In this document: positions 22,470 to 34,365 of the stretch, in pieces
Numbering within the stretch: the stretch's first letter is position 1
How the letters are laid out: each line of letters opens with the position of its first letter
NCBI RefSeq assembly: GCF_963678635.1
Contig: NC_087070.1
Location: forward strand, 49,519,467 to 49,583,466
Origin: Symsagittifera roscoffensis
Lineage: Eukaryota > Xenacoelomorpha > Acoela > Convolutidae
Length of the DNA: 64,000 nucleotides
Direction of reading: 5' to 3'
Position numbers and translations under genes: made by a program
The notes under the pieces: model-generated
The model's input: the letters and a program-made list of their open reading frames with translations, nothing else
Databases searched by the model: none
Told to the model about the DNA's origin: nothing

Positions 22470-24215
22470 GAATGTAAACAGTGAGGACGAGTTGAAAATT
22501 AATTATCGTCAAAATCAACAGGAACATCAGTTAGTGCCAGACCACATACCATTATCATCAAGGAACACAACCGTCGCCAAGCAAACGGTTGCCGCAGAAC
22601 CAGTAACCCCAACAGCAGCAATGGGGAAAAGGAAGGCAACCACCCCAGCCAAAGACCCGCTGGGATTTGGTGGTTGGGACACAAGTGACGAGGAGTTTGA
22701 CCGTCAGCTATTGCATCGATTTCCTATAGGTGCACACTTACTTTTATCTAATACCGCCTACGATCTAATAAAAGAAAAACGTAAATACCTAAGCGAAAAA
22801 ACAGGCAACGACATAGAAAAAATAAGGACCAGAATTCCTATACGAACCTTGACAGCGTAAGAAAAACAAAATATGGAAAGGGCGCCAGTAGTTTTTCTAA
22901 AAGATCGCTTTAAAGGTCCGCTGGCTAAAATTAACGCAAAACTAGGACAAAAAAACAATCAAACGGCCAGGAAAACAGGCACTATAGCCAGGAAAATAAA
23001 AAAACCAGGTGTTTTTGGGGCGCAGTTTAAAATTTTGGAAAACGGCTGAATCATTAATTACTCACCACACACCGCTTGGGTTTTGGAGGACGGCAAGCAA
23101 CCAAGGGTTATAAGACACGATGACCTCGCTTTTGTGCCGGACCCACGGGTCTACGGAAAGTGCCGCTCAGCAAACCTTAAAGACTTTGTTGCTTATAAAC
23201 ATTTACCCAGACCAAAACCTCGTGTTTCAGTAAAAAGCCCAAAGCAGGACAAATCAAAACAGGCCACCAAGCAAGTGGTACCAGACATCCAAAAGACGAA
23301 GGTCAGCCCGAAAAAACCACCTCCAAAAAACCTGGAACAACTTCTCTCCCAGTCCCGAAATCGACGAGCACTGGGCCATGACGGCCTATTCAAAAGAAGT
23401 AATACAAAAGCAAAAGCTACTTCAGATAATCAAGACACTTCGGCCAAACCAAAACCAACTGGTAAACAAAACTCAGTAAGCAAACTGAAGAAAAGCAGAC
23501 TCGCAAATGCTGATATCGAATTTAAATGCGATACATCTATTTATCTATCGGATACCGATTTTATTCGGAAAACGCCTTCCCTAAAAAGCCAGCTCCTAAA
23601 AGATTGGACACTAAAAAAACGCCAGAGGAGTTTGATCAACAATGTCGCCGCTCAATGAGAAATCGAACCAGTGCGTTGGCCGGAAAACTTGGCAATGCTA
23701 TTCCAATCATCACCATTGAAGCGCAAAGCAGTGACATTCGCAATGTAGTATGTCAAGTAGAAATAATCCCGACACCAGAAAACATCACAAAGGATACAAG
23801 CATCGTCACACCTCAACAAGATCTCCAAGAAGTGATTTCATTGTCATCCTCAGTAGAATGCGTGGAGATTCAGTTGGAATCTGACACACTGGCGAACATT
23901 AGAGCCTGCAGCCAACAAAAGGACACAATCCACAAATACCCAACACAAGCGTGCAATCAGAAAGACAGCCCGACACAAGCGTGCGATCAGAAAGACTCAA
24001 CGAAACCAGCTGCTTCACAACAAAGGGCAATGAGTTCAAGATATGTCATCGACAGACCACCACAGGCCACTATCCCTGATGCCAGTTTCCTGAAAAATTT
24101 TGCTTCAGCGATGAAAATTTTGAAGGAAATCTCGCCAATCAAAAACTCAATGACGGTTCAAAGAGAAAGAGAAACTACGTCGAAGAGCCCTGTGGACAAT
24201 CTACCTTCATCATAA
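22384..24215 (+). pseudogene. pol C-terminal tail, low-complexity, disrupted
   Basis: The frame 22384-22860 continues through a TAA (22858-22860) and a TGA near 23047 to 23658. A second frame (23526-24215) then takes over. Recognisable pieces are VVFLKDRFKGPLAKI, DGKQPRVIRHDDLAFV and CRRSMRNR, which resemble post-integrase tails of this Ty3/gypsy group. The remainder is rich in Lys, Ser, Pro, Thr and Gln, with a local repeat (TQACNQKDS / TQACDQKDS at about 23943-24000). No chromodomain, transmembrane segment or envelope signature was seen. Confidence 0.75.
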
Positions 24216-24282
24216 GACACAGCAGATATTCAGCCTAAGACATCAACCGGGGACAAAACCGTAAAGAAAATATAATTTTCTT

Positions 24283-24297
24283 TCCAAAAAGGGGAAA
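24283..24297 (+). promoter_or_regulatory. Polypurine tract
   Basis: aaaaaggggaaa lies immediately upstream of the right LTR, the expected plus-strand priming site. Confidence 0.85.
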
Positions 24298-24644
24298 TGT
24301 TATACAGTGTATAATAAAGAAACTCATCGTATCAGATAGATCATACAGAGACTAAAACAAGAAACATATTACTATATTGATACAGTTACTCGGCGCTATA
24401 TATATACATATACAACCAGTTGGTATATTTATATAATCTATAGAGATCTGTGATAATACGATGTAAAACTAAAACCCATTATGTACTAGTTCCTATGAGT
24501 TCTGAATCTCACATGCTTCGAGGTCAGTTCAAAACAGAAAACAGATTCTCAATAAACAAACTGAGTTTAAGTTGAACAACTCATTCTTATTTCGGACATC
24601 ATTTAGAATCTCAATTCAGCTAAAGGCTTTCCGTGGGTATAACA
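24298..24644 (+). repeat. Right LTR of the 18.4 kb element
   Basis: TGTTATAC...GTATAACA, about 96% alike to the left LTR by eye, with two small deletions relative to it. It is followed by the target duplication ctatt. Confidence 0.92.
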
Positions 24645-24649
24645 CTATT

Positions 24650-25077
24650 TTGTACTGCCGTTTTTGATAGTTTTTTTTAATAATCATTTAATTTGCTCAC
24701 AGATTTTCACAAGCTTTATCTTGAAACTCTTGGGCGAGCAATCAAAGGCAGCTAGTTTTATCAAAAAATTGACACAAGATAACCAACGGAACAATGTAAA
24801 CTTACATCTATTAAAACCTCACATAAATCTTCTGACTTCACTCATGGGAGTCATATGATTGTTCTACCCATTAATGCGGATTAACAAAACAACTTCTCAA
24901 AATTAAGTTTAACAAAAAACCCTATTAGTGAGGCTTTATGATGAATCAGTTTTCTTGGTCGTAATGTGAACTACTTAAAAAATTCCCCGGAATAAAAAGA
25001 ACGGTTTAAAAATTTAGCTTGATGAGACTTTATCAATTGGTGGTTCATTTCTTCAGCTCTTCGAGTAATTTTGAATG
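24650..25077. other. Intergenic stretch, no feature seen
   Basis: AT-rich sequence between the LTR element and the next MITE. No supported gene. Confidence 0.4.
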
Positions 25078-25085
25078 TGTTGTCG

Positions 25086-25484
25086 CAAAGGCAAATCAAG
25101 AATATTCTTGAGGGGAGAAGGCAGTTTTTCAAAAAAATTTCGAAAATTTTGTCGACCTTCTTTTTAGGTTGACCAACTTGATGTTCCGAGCACTCCCAGA
25201 ACAATAAAAAGACTCTATTCCTAGCAAAAATTTAGCGCTGCGGGCAAATTTTGAAAAAGCAGGTAAAAAAAGCAGTTTTTGGGCAATTTTGGAAAAGTTT
25301 GACCAAAATTGCGTCTTTTTTGGGGCGCACTCTCATTTGAAAGTAGTAAAATAAAACTTTTAGGGTTGGTCGGCCTAAAATGGATGTCATAAAATAATAT
25401 CAAAAAGGGGAGCCTTTGGTTGGCGAGAGGGTCAACTCCCTAAGGAGAGGGCGTATCCGCCCCCACCCCCTAAGTCCACCCCTG
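25086..25484 (+). mobile_element. hAT-type MITE (CAGGGG family), complete, diverged left end
   Basis: The right end is agtccacccctg. The left end has decayed to caaaggcaaatc. Flanks are exact 8-bp copies of tgttgtcg (25078-25085 and 25485-25492). It contains the family phrases aggttgaccaa, tttttgggcaatttt and ggtcggcctaaaatgga. Confidence 0.87.
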
Positions 25485-25492
25485 TGTTGTCG

Positions 25493-26030
25493 TAATATTG
25501 CGGTCTTTCTTCTGTTTTTTGTCAGTTCAGTTCATGCTAAGTCTAATATCGTTTGAAGGGGTATGACAAAATGCATGTTCATGCCACAAAAGTTTATTCA
25601 TTTTTTATTAATTGTGAGGCGTAACGTATTCTTTACTTTCTTGCAAAGCTTGCTCGCGGTACCATGCTGGTTTGTATTGTATTTTTCAACCATTAGATTA
25701 AATAATCATAACTTGAGCTAATCGGTTTTGTGTGTAAAAAAATCAAAACAGCGTTTGTCATGTGCGCTTTTAAAAAATCTGAACCAGCCGAAAGTTCAAA
25801 CTTTGGCGACTTGCGAAACGCATGTAGCTTGAAATGATGAACACACACCTCTGAATACAGAAGAAATCTCACCTCAGATTGGTTGATAATTTGATACACC
25901 TTTCAGCAGTCATTACAGCCGGCGAAAACTTATAACTAACTTTATTTATCGCAGAAGTAAAATACAATCGAGTTGTTCTGCTGCCGAACTAAAATTTTTA
26001 ATTCAACAAAAACTGAAAAATTTTGCCTAG
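25493..26030 (+). promoter_or_regulatory. Probable upstream/5' leader region of the carbonic anhydrase gene
   Basis: No separate gene seen. Immediately upstream of the CDS, attttgcctag (AG at 26029-26030) looks like a splice acceptor 12 bp before the ATG. It would fit a 5' UTR intron or a trans-splicing site (inference). TATAAAA at 26031 is too close to the ATG to be a normal TATA box unless the leader is extremely short. Confidence 0.3.
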
Positions 26031-26042
26031 TATAAAATCATC

Positions 26043-26819
26043 ATGAGTTTCGACGATTCTTGGCATCACAGCAGCCAGTTTGCCTGGCCGAAACAGTTTC
26101 CAGTGTCGATCACAGGTGCCCGTCAATCACCAATTGACATCAAAGAAAAAGATGCCGACAAAGTGCTTCTTCCCCAGTTCAACCTGAAATGCGTCGAAGG
26201 AGATCAGAACGCGAACTGGACCATGACGAATAATGGACACACTTTGAGTTTGGCTCCCGCAGCTGGTTGCAAGTGGCAGTTGTCTGGAAGTCTTCTCCAG
26301 GGGAACTATATCCTGGACCATTTCCACAGTCATTGGGGAGAGAGCGGGGACTATGGATGTGAACACTTGATTGAGGGTCAGTCTTATGCAGGCGAGACCC
26401 ACTTTGTCTTCAAATGGGCACCCAATCAGGGTAAAGAAGTCAAAGATGCCGCCGCAGTTTGGGGTATAATGATGGACGAGTCGCCTCAAAGTGACCCGAA
26501 CGCGCAGAAAATATTCGATGACATCATCGGCAAAAACATTAGCAAGGTCATCAAGCCCGGCTCTACTCAGATCCCAGCGCTGGACTTCGCGACTCTGGTC
26601 CCGGCCGGACAGTCCGAATACTACGCCTACCAGGGATCCCTGACAACTCCTCCTTTTGCCGAAGTGGTGTTGCACATCGTCTTCAAGAACCCAGTCAAGG
26701 TGTCCAAGAAGTACATGGATAAACTGCGCAGTCTGGGAGATCTGAGAGGGGGGAAAACGGAGGCGAACTACCGATGGATCCAGCCTCTGAACGGCCGAAA
26801 GATTTTCTGGTCCTGCTGA
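26043..26819 (+). CDS. Cytosolic alpha-carbonic anhydrase
   Basis: A 258-residue single-exon alpha-carbonic anhydrase, which interconverts CO2 and bicarbonate. Family length is about 260. All catalytic positions are present. The zinc ligands are His95 and His97 in FHSHW and His120 in GETHFV. Proton shuttle His66 is in NNGHTL. Glu107 and Glu118 equivalents are in CEHL and GETH. Thr201 is in SLTTPP. The N-terminal QSPIDI motif and C-terminal NYRWIQPLNGR are also typical, though Trp replaces the usual Pro in the latter. There is no signal peptide or membrane anchor, so a cytosolic enzyme is expected. The start is the first Met after an in-frame TAG at 26028-26030. GC content is far above the flanks. 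It looks functional and intronless in the coding part. Confidence 0.97.
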   Translation: MSFDDSWHHSSQFAWPKQFPVSITGARQSPIDIKEKDADKVLLPQFNLKCVEGDQNANWTMTNNGHTLSLAPAAGCKWQLSGSLLQGNYILDHFHSHWGESGDYGCEHLIEGQSYAGETHFVFKWAPNQGKEVKDAAAVWGIMMDESPQSDPNAQKIFDDIIGKNISKVIKPGSTQIPALDFATLVPAGQSEYYAYQGSLTTPPFAEVVLHIVFKNPVKVSKKYMDKLRSLGDLRGGKTEANYRWIQPLNGRKIFWSC

Positions 26820-26986
26820 TTTCAAACTGGAGCTGAGTTTGAAGAAGATGTTGATCATATAAAAAACTGCTTTGAAATACTGTAGCTTTTATAAGTTATT
26901 ATTCATGATTATGTATTTTTTATATGCTGTTGATGCCATTTCCAGAGCTTATATTTGTAAACTCAAGTAAACTTTTTAAACGTTTC

Positions 26987-26992
26987 AATAAA
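26987..26992 (+). terminator. Polyadenylation signal of the carbonic anhydrase gene
   Basis: AATAAA in gtttcaataaactaaac, about 170 bp after the stop codon; the first such signal downstream. Confidence 0.75.
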
Positions 26993-27269
26993 CTAAACAG
27001 CATAATTTGATTTTTATTATTGAGTTTTTTTGAGTTTTTAGGCTGTAGAATAATAAATGTGGCCACAAGGTGTTCATTTTTTTGTTCATGAAATTTGATT
27101 GGATTGACGATCATAATCTCTCGAAGCATTCGTTCTGTGAAATATAATCTGACACTTCAGTTTCGGTATCCCAAAAGTGTGAAAATCAGAACGAGTTGAA
27201 GTTTTTGTCCTAGTTCAAAACAACAGGTCAGCTTGATGGCCAAAGCATTACCTCGCCCAATAAAATGTT

Positions 27270-28060
27270 CCCTTGCTGATAAGTTTCAAGTGTTTGATTT
27301 TGTGGGTGACTGATTGATGAGCCGAGTCGGTTCCTGCCAATTTGCTGGTGGCCTTACCAGTGATGGAAACTTTTTCTTGAGTTGTGACTATCGCGGAAGC
27401 ATCTCCTTAGTCTGCAAATACTGATTTTGTCGTCAAAAAAAATTCGTTTTTCAATTTTTTTTTGCATGCAAAATATAGATTTTTTGTGTGGACAAGGTAG
27501 TTCTAGATACACAAATATTGGATTATTTTTCCATTTCTTAAAGACGCACAAACAGCTTATTGTTCATACGCCTTAGGCAATTCATGATCAATTTAGCATT
27601 CGAAGTAAGAAAAAACAAGCGTATCTGATCAATATCTGATTAACACTTTTTCATAAGTGAAGTTTTTTTTGTTTCATTCTTAGGGCAAAACATTTTGTTT
27701 TTTACTGAACAGCTAATTTTAGCTAATCTGAGTTAAGAGCCGAGTCGGTTCCTTTCAATTTGTTGGTGGCCAATTGTTGGTGGCCAAACGATATTAGATA
27801 CTGTTCAAAATTCTTGAGAAAATTTTTTTAAAAAAAACACTTTTTTGCTTTTACAAAAACAGTAATCATACAATTTTTTTCTATAAAAAATCATTAACCA
27901 TAAAACTTTCATGCAATTTTATGTTTTTATGAAATGGCACAAAAATATCTGATTAATACTTTTTCATAAATGACTTTTTTTCGTTTCATATTTAGGGCAA
28001 AACAATTTATTTTTTATTGAACAGCTAATCTTGGCGAATCTTTTGAAAATTTGTTTCAAT
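27270..28060. repeat. Local tandem duplications with a shared gagccgagtcggttcc motif
   Basis: gagccgagtcggttcct occurs at about 27319 and 27737, each followed by caatttg-tggtggcc. A second unit, tctgattaa-actttttcat then agggcaaaaca and tgaacagctaat, occurs at about 27635 and 27944. Copies are 300-420 bp apart and diverged. No gene seen. Confidence 0.7.
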
Positions 28061-28351
28061 GCTTTTAGTAAGAATAGCAAAATTTCTTGATTTTCTCCAT
28101 ACCACACTTATATTCACAAAATTAGTGATATTAGCTTGTAAAGTTATCATTTTTCTCATTTACTTTTTATGAAATCTATTAAACAATTTTTATTTGTTGT
28201 GTTCGAACCCTTTTCTCGAACTTTTTAAAGAAAAATGTTTTTTTTGCGGCAAATATGATCAAAAACTAAAAATGTCAGCATCAAAAATATTTTAAAGCAA
28301 TGAGCGAAAGACAAAATACTGTCCCAAAACTTATCAAATCAGAAGGATATT

Positions 28352-28658
28352 TCATATGAAGTTCTTCTTGTACTCAGGCTTGAAAGACCTCCAGGTCGTG
28401 TTTAATGCATATCGGATGCGTAATCTTGTATTTGGTATGACCTACAAAAAGATTAATTTACTAGAAAAAATGATTCTTGAATTGTGTCGAGTTTGCATTT
28501 TCAGAAACTTCAATTAAGAATAAAATTTGGACTTTAACTCCACTTTACTGAAAGAAAGCTATCAAATCAGGACTTCAAATACTGACGTACGACCAAATCT
28601 GCAACTGCTCAATACAATTTGGTTTCAAAGGCCCCTTTTCGCTCTGGTTTCGTACCAT
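28352..28658 (-). CDS. Weak candidate: two short exons of an unknown protein
   Basis: On the - strand an ATG at 28656-28658 opens 24 codons (including KPNCIEQLQIWSY) to a GTCAGT donor at 28581-28586. A 145-bp intron would end at tttttgtag. A second exon (28352-28441) then continues in phase for 29 codons to TGA, including LNTTWRSFKPEYKKN. Both pieces are GC-richer than the flanks, and AATAAA on this strand lies near 28189-28194. Against it: the + strand frame 28527-28739 is also open over the same bases, and a second - strand frame upstream (IFRNVANDTILKVL) looks equally protein-like. No homology recognised. Confidence 0.25.
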
Positions 28659-28741
28659 TTTAAATGTAAAATTAATACTTTAAGTATTGTATCGTTGGCA
28701 ACATTGCGGAATATTTCTATGGCGAGCTCTGATAGTTGAAT

Positions 28742-31050
28742 TATCCCAATTGGTGTACAATAATCATTTCAACACAAAAATCTTTTTGCATGAGATATTG
28801 AAATGATTTTTTTTGTATCTATATGCTTCTATACAAAGAAAAAAAGAGAAAACATTCATTTTAGGAAACTTTTGGGAATTAAATTTCAACAGTTTGTATG
28901 GTAACTTTTCAGAGGATTGTAACTTTTCAAAATTAAAAGGTTTTCTTCAGACTTTAAGTATGAGCAGTCTTAAGAAAAAATTAATCCAAATTGCTGTGCA
29001 TAGTCTTTCATTGAGAGCATTTTTTAAAGTATCTTCAAGGGAGAGTTTTTTTATATAAAAAAAATTGATTTAAACACGCACCGAAGCTTCATGGCTGAAA
29101 CCGTTGAACGAGGGTAAACGAGGAGGAGGCAATAAGTAACTGGGGTTAAATGTGGGGCTAGAAAATAGAGCTGAAGTCAAAGAATTACAAAAAAAACGGG
29201 ATTGAATTTGAGCAAAAATCATGAAGTTTAATTTATAAAACTAACGTCGGTTAGCAAAGGTTGTGAACGAATGAAAATAGCACACAAAACATTTTTTTTT
29301 TTAATAATTTTTTCTATCATAATTGATTAAATCAGATTGTGTCTTGTGAAAAAAATTTTGAAAAGTAAGTTGAAAATAGTCGACTATAATTTATAAATAG
29401 TCGATTTTTTTTATTTGAACAAAATTAACAAATTACAATATTTTCACTGCAATAATAATCGATTATTAGGCATGGAAATCCCGTGCGCGAAGATATAGAA
29501 ATTAGAAACTGCTTTTGAAATTATTAACAATCTGGAATGAAAAACTGAAAAAAAACAGGCTGGTTTTGTTTGATGTTCAAAAAGAATATGAAACAAAAAA
29601 TTGAGAATGGTGTCTGTTGGTATTTTGGTTTCTGTAATTATCGTGAAAAATCTTTTAAAACAAAAAATCATAACAAAATTAGTCAATTTGCAACAGAACA
29701 AGGGTCAATTTGCACACAAATTCAGAGAGATCTGCGGATATTAGTTAGAAATGATTAAATGTCTGGGATTTTTTCTTCGAATTCCAAATAAATCAGGGTT
29801 GGACGGTTACAGTGCAAATAGCACAGAAAATTCCCGCCACAAAATCCAAAAAAAAAAGATATATATTTTTGCAAATTGTGATGTATTTAGTTCGTTCGGC
29901 TATAACAAAACTGAACAAAGCTTAGAAAATATGTACATTGAATAGTATGAGAAATGCGCCTATTTGAAATCCGTATTATTCAAAAAAATAATCAGAACAA
30001 TTTTTTTTCAAAATTCCGCATTTTCTTACTGTTTTTCAGGATTTTTTTGTTGTCAAGAAGACGCTAAAAACTACTGAAATATTTCTGCAGTAGAATTAAG
30101 CCTCTTTTTTGTATTATAAGCCTGATGGCCCGTTATTTTTGCTCGTAATTCAATAAAAAAAATTTTAAACGGTTTTTTTTTCACTGAAAAACTTTTTGAG
30201 AGTTCGAATCATGACTGCAAGGGCTTTAAATTTATGCGTCAATCGATCCTTTTCGCCGATTTTTTAGTTTACCCGATTTTGCGTGGAAAACAAGAAAAGA
30301 ACTAAAACTCATCTGAATACAAAGTCCCTTCCCACTTTCACTGGTCGGAACCATAGGATATTAAGTATTTCTAGTTCTTCTTTTTTCGGGTTACTCGGGT
30401 CCTCCATAACGTTACTTATTGTAGATTTGAGTGTGGATGTCACTAGCAGTGTGTTTTCTCTAGTTTTCTCTAGATACTGAAAAACAATTCAATTTTAAAT
30501 TTTTTTTTGTTTTAAGGCTCATTGAGACGCGAAAAATCATATTTTCAACATAATTTAAATCTTAAGTATTCTTAACTCATTTTTGAGCCAAACGTGGTCG
30601 CACTAGATGAAACTGATCCAAAGAATTGTTCCAATTGACCGCATTTAGGTTTAGGTAGCACTTTTTTGGCCAGATGCAACCAAGCTACTTATTTGTCCAC
30701 AACTTTGTGTTTTCATTTTGCTGATTCTTAATTAATCTAGTTGTACTACATGTCTTGTTTAAAAGATAATTGGGAATGAAGTTTTTGTTTTCCAAGACAA
30801 GATTGAGCAAAAATTTAAATATACGTTTTACTTAGATGGATTATGATTATTTAGTTTTAATATTTTTTGAATAAACAAACTGCTGCAAAAAAATTATCTG
30901 GAATCAAGAAACCAATACGTCCGTAAAGTTGGCATTTGAAAAATAATTGATTGTAATGCACACAAAGAGATAAAATTTACGACATATTCGTTTCGAACCA
31001 ACAGCAATCCAAAGCTTGATTGAGCTTCAAAGTTTTTGACTCAGAGTTAA
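28742..31050. other. Intergenic stretch, one short coding-like patch
   Basis: Mostly AT-rich. A - strand frame 30309-30407 starts with ATG and encodes 32 residues (MEDPSNPKKEELEILNILW...), plausible as a first exon but without a convincing donor. Otherwise no gene, repeat family or RNA gene was supported. Confidence 0.3.
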
Positions 31051-31059
31051 TACGGCCCA

Positions 31060-33640
31060 GTCAGCAACATTTTCAATAAATTGATCCAAACAAGTTAATT
31101 GAACGAGTCTTAATGTCCTTCATTTTTCATGTATGGCACTTGCATTGTTTACATTCAGTAATTGAAGAAAAAAAACAATATGACAAGCCTTCTTTTATGT
31201 ATCAGAATTGTATGACTAGTAGTATTCTTCTAAAAGAGAACGTTTTGCTTTAAATGGTTATTATATGACTAAGTATGAAAGCAATTTGAGTTGTGCCTGA
31301 ATTTTTCAATTGGACCGTAACACAATATTCAAAGATTTTCTCAAACGAGAACAACCCATAGGATAAGTGGCGATAATCTCACAACAATCTGCATTAGAAA
31401 ATTCGCCATCTGAGTTGAACATAGAAAACCACCTTTACTCACAACAGAAAAAAAACGCAGTTTTTTGATAAAAATCAAAAAACTTCTATAAAAAAACTCA
31501 ATATTGAAAAATTTGACTTTCGTTTTTGTAAGAATTTTTACAGTTTTTAACATATAAAAACAAAAAATAGTTTGAAAAAAAGTTTTTTTTTGGGTAGAAA
31601 ACCAAGTCTGGACAAAGATTAAAAATACAATTGAATACATGGCCATACAATTTCATTATGGAAGAATGATAGTCAAGCAACTAAAAAGTTTTATCTTTCC
31701 ATTTCATTATGATTACTGCTACTCATACAAATCACATTTATGAAAAGTGTATGGCTGGTAAGTGTTTTTTTACAAACAAAATTTGTAACATTGCATTTTT
31801 GCATTTTTAGTCTATGGAGGTCAACCAGGGTGACTAGTCTAAATCTAGATAAGAACTGCCTGCAATTAAAACCGAGAAAAAGTCACTTGATACTTTTTTA
31901 GGTGAACTTAAATTATTATAGCGTTTGGGTGGAAAAATTTTCGATTTAACTGTTATCTTTCGAAAAACTCAGTTCTTAAACAACAACAATCATTTAACTG
32001 ATCTTCACAGACTATAAATAAAAAAAATCTTGTAGCTGACTTCATAGTTTTTTCTATCAACAAGTTCAATTAAAATGTTACATTTTGAAATATCATTTTT
32101 AATCAGAACCAGTGGTGCTCAAAATGCAAAATCGCAAAAATTCAGCACAATAATCCCAGGAGAGTCAAAATACTGTTGCCATGGTGGAACCAGTATAACT
32201 TGATTGTGAAAAACACTGTGAATCTCTTGCCAATGTGAAATCAAGTTAGTTTTGTTCATCTTTCTGAAACAAAACGCATCAAAGCAAGTTATCGAGCCTT
32301 AATGTCCGAGCGGAGTAAAAATGCTAGTCATACATTTCTCATGTATGGCCCACGCCTTGTTTACATTCAAAAAAAGAATGAAAACGATAAGACTAACGTT
32401 TTTTCATATATCATAATTGTATGACTAGAAGTATTCTTTTATCAGAGTTTGTTTGGCTTTAAATGGTTATTAAATGACTAATTAAAAAAGCAATTTGAGT
32501 TTTGCCTGAAATTTTTGTGTTTCGCCCGTAGCGCAAAACACAATTGTTTTCTCAAAGAAGAACAATCCATCGGACAAAAAGCAATAATAGCACAGTAATC
32601 TGCATCAAAAACTTGCCAACTGAGTTGAAAACAAAAGAACACCTTTACACAGAAGAAAAAAAAACGCAATTTTATGTTAAATACTGAAAAACTTCAATTA
32701 CAAAAAAATCGGCAGCCCAAATTGTTATTTTCGTTTTTGAAGGAACTTTCTCATGCTTCATCAGAAAAAAAGATACAGTTTAAAATACAAATTTTGTTTT
32801 TTTTTTTTGCGTAGAAAACAGAAACTGGACCAAGATTAAAAATTACGGTTCAATACATGGCCATACAGGTTCGTTATGGAAGAATTGTAGTCAAACAACT
32901 ACTAAATATGATGATAGATTGCCAATATGATTTAATGCTACTCATACTGTTCCCATGTATGAAAAAAGTAGGGCTGGTAAGTGTATTTTCAGAAAAAAAA
33001 ATCTTCAACCTTGCATTATTTGCAAATTTAGTCTATGGAGGTCAACCAGGGTTGCCTGTCTAAATCTATGTGAAAACTGCATGCAATTAAAAGCAAGAAA
33101 AATTGAACTGATATTTTTTTTAAAGACAAACTTAATTTGATACAACGCTCGGGTTCAATAACTGTTGTTTTAACTGTTCGAAAAATTCAATTTTTAAACG
33201 AATGACAACTATCTGTTAACCGTTCTTCGCTAATAATTTTTTCGTTTTTTGTTTCGGACTATATTTTAAAAATTCTTAGCTCACGTCATGTTTGCTATCA
33301 ACAAGCTTGTTTTTTTTTTAATTTTAAAATTTTATTTTTATTCTGAGCCAGTGATGCTCCAAAATCAAAGTTGCAAGCATTCAGCACAATAATTCTTTTA
33401 GAATCAAAATTACTGTTGCCAAGGTAGAACTAGTATAATATGGTTGTGAACAACACTCTGAATCTCTTGCCAGTATGAAATTAAGTTAATTTTGTTCATC
33501 TTTCTGAAACAAAATTGATCAAAACAAATTAATTGATCCAGTCCTAATGTCCGAGTGGAGTAAAACTGCTAGTCATAAATTTCTCATGTAACACAATATA
33601 CAAATGTTTTCTCAAACGAACTTTCTCACTCATTAGGGTT
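31060..33640. repeat. About 1.2-kb tandem repeat, roughly two and a half copies
   Basis: The aatgtcc(g) landmark recurs at about 31114, 32302 and 33547. Shared phrases include tttaaatggttatta, tctgcat-a-aaa-ttgccaactgag, gtctatggaggtcaaccagg, ccagtg-tgctc, cagcacaataat and tttctgaaacaaaa. Copies differ by many substitutions and small indels. Open frames do not persist between copies, so the unit is probably non-coding. Confidence 0.85.
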
Positions 33641-34360
33641 GACCTTCCTAGACTAAAAATATTAGTCATACAATTCCAAAAACCTAGTCTATGAACAAGT
33701 TTTAGGCGAAAATTTTTCATACTTTTGCCAAAATGATGTCATTGAATTTGTAAAAGACTTTTTTTTGTTTTGACATAATAGTCAATGTATCGTCATGGTT
33801 AAAAAGGGAAAAAGTTTATAAAAAATTTCAAAACATACAATGTCCATATATGGAAAAGTTGTGACCAACATTTTTTGATGGCGACAGCAACATTTTTTCT
33901 TAATTTCGAAAATTCCCTCAGTTTTTTTTCAACTTAAACGGTTGTTTTTACTCGATCAAACTTTGAACAAAATTTGTTTTGCAGGCGAATTTTAAAATTT
34001 TGTATGCGCAATTCTGTTTCTCCGGATAATTCATTCAAAAACGCTCAAATCTTTCTTCCGTTTAAATGACATGCTTATGAATGCTTTGATCAATGCTTGA
34101 TTAATGAAAAACTCAGTTTTTAAAATTCATTATCTTTTAAAATGTTTGCTAAATTTCAATGATTTGATTTGTTCATTACATCATATGTGCAAGATAACTC
34201 GTATGATGCAATTCATGTCGGTTCTAGTGCATTGTAAAAGCAACACATGCAAAATTTGCTGACTCTACTAATGAGTAAACCGAGGTTTTAGCTTTTGTAT
34301 GATAAGCTTTTTGTCAACTCGGGATTATGTTTTTTCATCTGATTTAAATTTCTAATATCG
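33641..34360. other. Intergenic stretch, no feature seen
   Basis: AT-rich, no supported gene or repeat. Confidence 0.4.
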
Positions 34361-34365
34361 AATTT

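Larger units (their letters stand above)
18417..24644 (+). mobile_element. Ty3/gypsy LTR retrotransposon, full length but defective
   Basis: The element is bounded by LTRs of about 354 and 347 bp and a perfect 5-bp target duplication, ctatt (18412-18416 and 24645-24649). The order is LTR, primer site, gag, protease, RT, RNase H, integrase, long pol tail, polypurine tract, LTR. This domain order (integrase last) and the RT sequence place it in Ty3/gypsy. By eye the LTRs differ by roughly a dozen substitutions and two short indels, so the insertion is neither new nor ancient. It is defective: stops and frame changes in gag and pol, and the zinc-binding N-terminal part of integrase is missing. 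There is no envelope-like gene. Confidence 0.93.

Noticed and set aside
22384-24215. Envelope gene in the younger LTR element
   Set aside because: The region has no signal peptide, transmembrane segment or cysteine pattern; it reads as a low-complexity pol tail.
26031-26037. TATAAAA as a TATA box for carbonic anhydrase
   Set aside because: It lies 6 bp before the ATG, so transcription would start inside the coding sequence.
26127-26858. 243-codon open frame on the - strand
   Set aside because: It is the antisense shadow of the carbonic anhydrase CDS, caused by GC-rich codon use.
28199-28222. tRNA T-arm-like gttcgaaccc
   Set aside because: No D-arm, anticodon arm or acceptor stem around it.
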